Positions 13,822 to 16,732 of a DNA stretch of 16,732 bases are shown here, one piece after another. The notes beneath the pieces are model-generated. The model worked only from the letters and a program-made list of their open reading frames with translations. It ran no database searches and was not told the origin of the DNA. Source of the DNA: DAOTUL01 sp034437435 (GTDB taxonomy: Bacteria > Chloroflexota > Anaerolineae > Aggregatilineales > Phototrophicaceae); contig CAYQJO010000082.1 of NCBI GenBank assembly GCA_964417785.1, positions 1-16,732 on the forward strand, in the 5' to 3' direction. Within the stretch, counting starts at the first letter, position 1. The number at the start of each line of letters is the position of its first letter. The position numbers were made by a program, and so were the translations under genes.

Positions 13822-14727
13822 ATGAGCAGAGACGATGATTTCGACTTTGACGATGAGAGTTTATTCGACGAAGATGGCGAGGACGGATTCGGTTTCGGTG
13901 ACGAAGACGAACTGAACATCGATAATATCGATGATCTAAGCGATTTTGAGGGCGAAGTATCAGACGATTTTTTCGACGAAGAATTTGACGCCGCCGAAGA
14001 GCGCGGCGGTCCCAACCGGACCTTTGTCCTGCTGGCTGGTGCGATGATCTTCATTTTTGTCATCGGGTTGATTCTGGTTGTCTTCCTGGTGTTATCCGGA
14101 GACGACGATGGCCCATCGGATCGTGACCTGACCGCCACCCAGATCGTCCTGGAAAATGAAGGCACCCTGGCCGCTGCGACCGAGGCACGTATCGCGCTGG
14201 CTCAAACACAGGCTGCTGAAGAAACCGAGCAGATGACGATGCAGGCGGCACAGACGCTCACGCAGCAGGCCGAGTTTGAGAACCAGACTGCGACCGCCGA
14301 GGTGGCGTTGGCGATGACAGCCGACTTCGAGGCGACCCAGACGGCGCTGGCGGAGACGCCAGAAGGCCCGAATGCGTTAGAACTGCTCCAGACCCAGCAA
14401 GCTCAGGAAGCCACCCAGACAGCCCTGGCTGCCGTAACGGAAGAACCGCCGGAGGAGACGCAGCAGGTCCCACAGATTGGCGATGTCGCCGCCACTGCTA
14501 CCGCGATTGCGCTTGCACTTGGCGACCGGCCAACGGTCCAGCCGACCGATGCAGTGGGCGGTCAGGAGGGACAACCCCTGCCGACACGCATCCCGGATAC
14601 CGGCCTGTTTGATGATATTTCTGGCGATGGTGGCGATCTTGGCTTGCTGGCGCTGGTCGCGTTCGGTCTTGTCGGTGTGATTTTCGGCGCACGCAGCCTG
14701 CGGGCGGCCAACAACCGCAAGCAGTAG
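13822..14727 (+). CDS. Bitopic/two-helix surface protein with acidic N-terminus and LPxTG-like signal
   Basis: This 301-residue protein begins at ATG 13822 after a GAAAGGAG site (13805-13813). Residues 1-62 are almost all Asp/Glu with Phe (DDDFDFDDESLFDEDGED style), like the 1175-residue protein, and should be cytoplasmic. A membrane helix runs 67-91. Residues about 104-245 are Ala/Thr/Gln/Glu-rich and helical, with 'ATQTALA' repeats, probably an extended external rod. Then comes IPDTG at 257-261, a Gly/Asp spacer, helix 273-290 and a basic tail (NNRKQ). IPDTG plus helix plus charged tail is a sortase-type sorting signal layout, though the gap to the helix is longer than usual. No sortase gene is in the window. 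It is the last gene before the hairpin terminator. The function is unknown; it could link the cytoplasmic parts to the outer surface. Confidence 0.8.
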   Translation: MSRDDDFDFDDESLFDEDGEDGFGFGDEDELNIDNIDDLSDFEGEVSDDFFDEEFDAAEERGGPNRTFVLLAGAMIFIFVIGLILVVFLVLSGDDDGPSDRDLTATQIVLENEGTLAAATEARIALAQTQAAEETEQMTMQAAQTLTQQAEFENQTATAEVALAMTADFEATQTALAETPEGPNALELLQTQQAQEATQTALAAVTEEPPEETQQVPQIGDVAATATAIALALGDRPTVQPTDAVGGQEGQPLPTRIPDTGLFDDISGDGGDLGLLALVAFGLVGVIFGARSLRAANNRKQ

Positions 14728-14740
14728 TCTGTCGCAAACC

Positions 14741-14773
14741 ACCACCAGACGCCCCGAAGGGGCGTCTGGTGGT
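14741..14773 (+). terminator. Perfect 15-bp hairpin ending the membrane cluster
   Basis: The arms 14741-14755 and 14759-14773 are fully complementary, with a 3-nt GAA loop closed by a C-G pair. It begins 14 nt after the stop of the last cluster gene and precedes the next promoter. The tract after the stem (ATTCCTCG) is not T-rich, so it may act as an RNA 3'-end stabiliser or depend on a factor. The position and the stem strength still support termination. Confidence 0.8.
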
Positions 14774-14804
14774 ATTCCTCGAATACAATTCTGCATGGGT
14801 CCCG

Positions 14805-14813
14805 TGCTATAAT
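14805..14813 (+). promoter_or_regulatory. Extended -10 promoter for the ABC-F gene
   Basis: TGC followed by TATAAT (14808-14813) matches the consensus extended -10 element. No convincing -35 hexamer is seen 16-18 bp upstream. RNA would start at about 14820, leaving a leader of about 28 nt before the ATG at 14848. The site follows the hairpin, so this gene has its own transcription unit. Confidence 0.7.
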
Positions 14814-14847
14814 CGAGCGCGTTAGCTCAGAATTTGCGAGTGGACCG

Positions 14848-16731
14848 ATGTCTTTGCTCACGGCAACCCGTTTAACCAAATACTACGGCCCGGATGAAGT
14901 TTTTAGCGATTTGACGTTGGAGATTCCCAGGGGCGCGCGGATTGCGCTGGTCGGCCCCAACGGCACCGGCAAAACCACCCTGCTGAATCTGCTGGCCGGT
15001 CTGGATACAGCAACCGAAGGGTCTGTTCATCCTGCCCGCGATCTACGCATTGGATTTCTACCACAGCGTCCAGAATTGTACGGCAGCCACACTCTGTGGG
15101 AGGAAGTGCTGGCCGCTTTTGACGATCTGCGCCAGATGGAAAGCGAACTCAACCGTCTGGAAGCCGCGATGGCGGTCCCGGAGACACACGACGCGGCCCT
15201 GGAAGCCTATGGGCCGCTGCAAGAGCGCTTTGAACTGGCTGGCGGCTATACCTATGAAAACCGCATCCGTCGTGTGCTTCAGGGTGTGGGTTTCAGCCCG
15301 GACGATGACAACATGCGCCTCAGTGAGCTATCCGGCGGGCAGAAAACACGGGCGCTGCTCTCCCGCCTGCTGTTGGACGAACCCGATCTGCTCATTCTGG
15401 ACGAGCCAACCAACCATCTCGACATCTACGCCGTCGAATGGCTGGAAAGCTTTCTCAAGGAGTTTTCCGGCGCGGTGCTGGCGGTCAGCCATGATCGTTA
15501 TTTCATGGATCACTTCGCCAGCGTCATCTGGGAGATGGAATATGGCAGTCTGGAAACCTACCGGGGCAACTACAGCCATTACGTCCACCAGCGGGCCGAC
15601 CGCCACGAACGGCGGCTGAAGGAGTACGAATCGCAGCAGGAGTTCATCGCCAGAGAAGAGGCGTTCATCCGCAAGCACATGGGCAGCCGTCTGACGGCGC
15701 AGGCCAAAGGCCGCCAGAAAAAACTGGACACCATGCACAAGCGGGGCAAGATCATCGCCAAACCACGCGGTGAGCGCAAAGATATGAACCTGCGCTTGCA
15801 GGCGGCCATGCGCAGCGGCGACAAAGTCTTGATGACCCGCAAATTGACGGTCGGTTACGATAAACCGCTGCTGGATGTCCCCGACATCACACTCTATCGC
15901 GGTGAGACTGCCGCGCTGATCGGCCCCAACGGTGTTGGCAAAAGCACCCTGCTCAAGACGATGATCGAACAGCTTGATCCACTGGCTGGCAGCGTCCAGA
16001 TCGGCGCATCGGTCAAGGTTGGTTACTTTGCTCAGGCGCACGAACTGCTCGAACCATCGAACACCCTGATTGACGAACTCACGCTGGTGAAAGCCATGCC
16101 CATCAGCGAAGCTCGCAATTATCTCGGCCAATTCTTGTTCGGGGGTGACGATGTATTCCGCAAAGTCGAAACTCTCTCCGGCGGTGAGCGTGGACGGTTG
16201 GCGCTGGCGAAACTGTCATTGGCCGGAGCCAACCTGCTGTTACTGGACGAACCGACCAACCATCTTGACATCGACAGCCAGGAGGTGTTGGAAATGGTGT
16301 TGGACAGCTTCAACGGCACGATTCTGCTGGTCAGCCACGACCGCTATCTGATTGACGCACTGGCGACACAGATATGGGAGGCATCGCCGGGCAAACTGGA
16401 TGTGTTTGAGGGAACGTATCAGGAGTATCTGGAAGCCCGCCGCAAGCAAGAAGAGATGATAACACCGGCCCAGAACGGCGCGACGTCGAACGGCGCGGTG
16501 GTATCCAAGACGAAGCACGGATTGAACCCGTACCAGCTTCAGAAACGGATCGAAGATGTCGAAAACCAGATTCACGCGCTGGAAGACCGCCTGGAAACCC
16601 TGACGGCAGAGATCGAAGCCGCCAGTGTCGCCGGTGATGCGCAGCGGGTCAGCGATCTGGGTGTGGAGTACTCTCAGACCGAAGCCGACCTGGACGAGAC
16701 AATGGCGGAGTGGGAGCAATTGCTGGGGTAA
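14848..16731 (+). CDS. ABC-F family ribosome-associated ATPase
   Basis: This complete ABC-F protein has 627 residues, two nucleotide-binding domains and no membrane helix. Domain 1 has Walker A GPNGTGKTT (36-44), signature LSGGQ (161-165) and Walker B with Glu186 in DEPTNHLD (185-192). Domain 2 has GPNGVGKST (from 359), LSGGE (443-447) and DEPTNHLD (467-474). The charged interdomain linker (about 250-325, 'RRLKEYESQQEFIAREEAFIRKHM' type) is the part that reaches the peptidyl-transferase centre in characterised members. After domain 2, a charged linker leads to a C-terminal coiled coil (about 570-627), as in Uup/YdiF-like members. ABC-F proteins bind the ribosomal E site and relieve stalled translation; some protect against antibiotics. 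Housekeeping type is more likely than resistance here, but length and motifs alone cannot decide. A weak GAGTGG site precedes the ATG. Confidence 0.95.
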   Translation: MSLLTATRLTKYYGPDEVFSDLTLEIPRGARIALVGPNGTGKTTLLNLLAGLDTATEGSVHPARDLRIGFLPQRPELYGSHTLWEEVLAAFDDLRQMESELNRLEAAMAVPETHDAALEAYGPLQERFELAGGYTYENRIRRVLQGVGFSPDDDNMRLSELSGGQKTRALLSRLLLDEPDLLILDEPTNHLDIYAVEWLESFLKEFSGAVLAVSHDRYFMDHFASVIWEMEYGSLETYRGNYSHYVHQRADRHERRLKEYESQQEFIAREEAFIRKHMGSRLTAQAKGRQKKLDTMHKRGKIIAKPRGERKDMNLRLQAAMRSGDKVLMTRKLTVGYDKPLLDVPDITLYRGETAALIGPNGVGKSTLLKTMIEQLDPLAGSVQIGASVKVGYFAQAHELLEPSNTLIDELTLVKAMPISEARNYLGQFLFGGDDVFRKVETLSGGERGRLALAKLSLAGANLLLLDEPTNHLDIDSQEVLEMVLDSFNGTILLVSHDRYLIDALATQIWEASPGKLDVFEGTYQEYLEARRKQEEMITPAQNGATSNGAVVSKTKHGLNPYQLQKRIEDVENQIHALEDRLETLTAEIEAASVAGDAQRVSDLGVEYSQTEADLDETMAEWEQLLG

Positions 16732-16732
16732 G

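Noticed and set aside
14848..16731. Calling the ABC-F protein an antibiotic resistance factor
   Set aside because: Housekeeping and resistance ABC-F proteins share all visible motifs; the interdomain linker alone does not allow the distinction by eye.

Overview
The window looks like a piece of a Chloroflexota (Anaerolineae-like) chromosome. This is inferred from style, not from a marker gene: GC-rich coding sequence all on the + strand, a Ser/Thr kinase with an external domain on a Pro/Thr-rich stalk, stalks made of TPT/PTA repeats ending in an SH3-like domain, Ala/Thr/Gln-rich helices of the ATQTALA type, and many acidic 'PDWL' motifs. No rRNA, tRNA, CRISPR array, insertion sequence or phage gene was seen.

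Region 1 (1-4483) carries separate functions. It begins with the 3' part of a roadblock/LC7-type small-GTPase regulator that has an acidic tail. Next come a transmembrane Ser/Thr protein kinase with a cysteine-containing, lamin-tail-like external domain, an M28-type zinc aminopeptidase lipoprotein with a C-terminal Fn3-like domain, a 100-residue tail-anchored protein, and a stand-alone GNAT acetyltransferase of the ArgA type.

Region 2 (about 4535-14773) is the most interesting part. It looks like one transcription unit of about 10 kb. It starts at an extended -10 promoter that may give a leaderless mRNA, and it ends at a perfect 15-bp hairpin. The nine genes are tightly packed; four consecutive junctions overlap by 1 to 14 nt. 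They encode an 80-residue protein; a DUF6754 membrane-anchored protein; a six-helix membrane protein; a 1175-residue bitopic-to-polytopic protein with a very acidic, motif-repeat N-terminus, an external alpha/beta domain, a Thr/Pro stalk and an SH3 domain; a 61-residue two-helix protein; another polytopic protein; a GlmL/MutL-like ASKHA ATPase with added acidic and basic tails; a beta-rich, KOW-ended soluble protein; and a bitopic protein with an acidic N-terminus and a C-terminal LPxTG-like signal. No glutamate mutase subunit gene is present, so the ASKHA protein probably does not serve that enzyme here. The set reads as an uncharacterised envelope-spanning assembly driven by an ASKHA ATPase.

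Region 3 (14805-16731) is a second unit: an extended -10 promoter followed by a complete ABC-F ATPase, a ribosome-associated type of protein.

One thread links regions 1 and 2. The acidic tail of the roadblock protein carries the same LDxLFGxD motif and an LDW motif that recur in the acidic domain of the 1175-residue protein.
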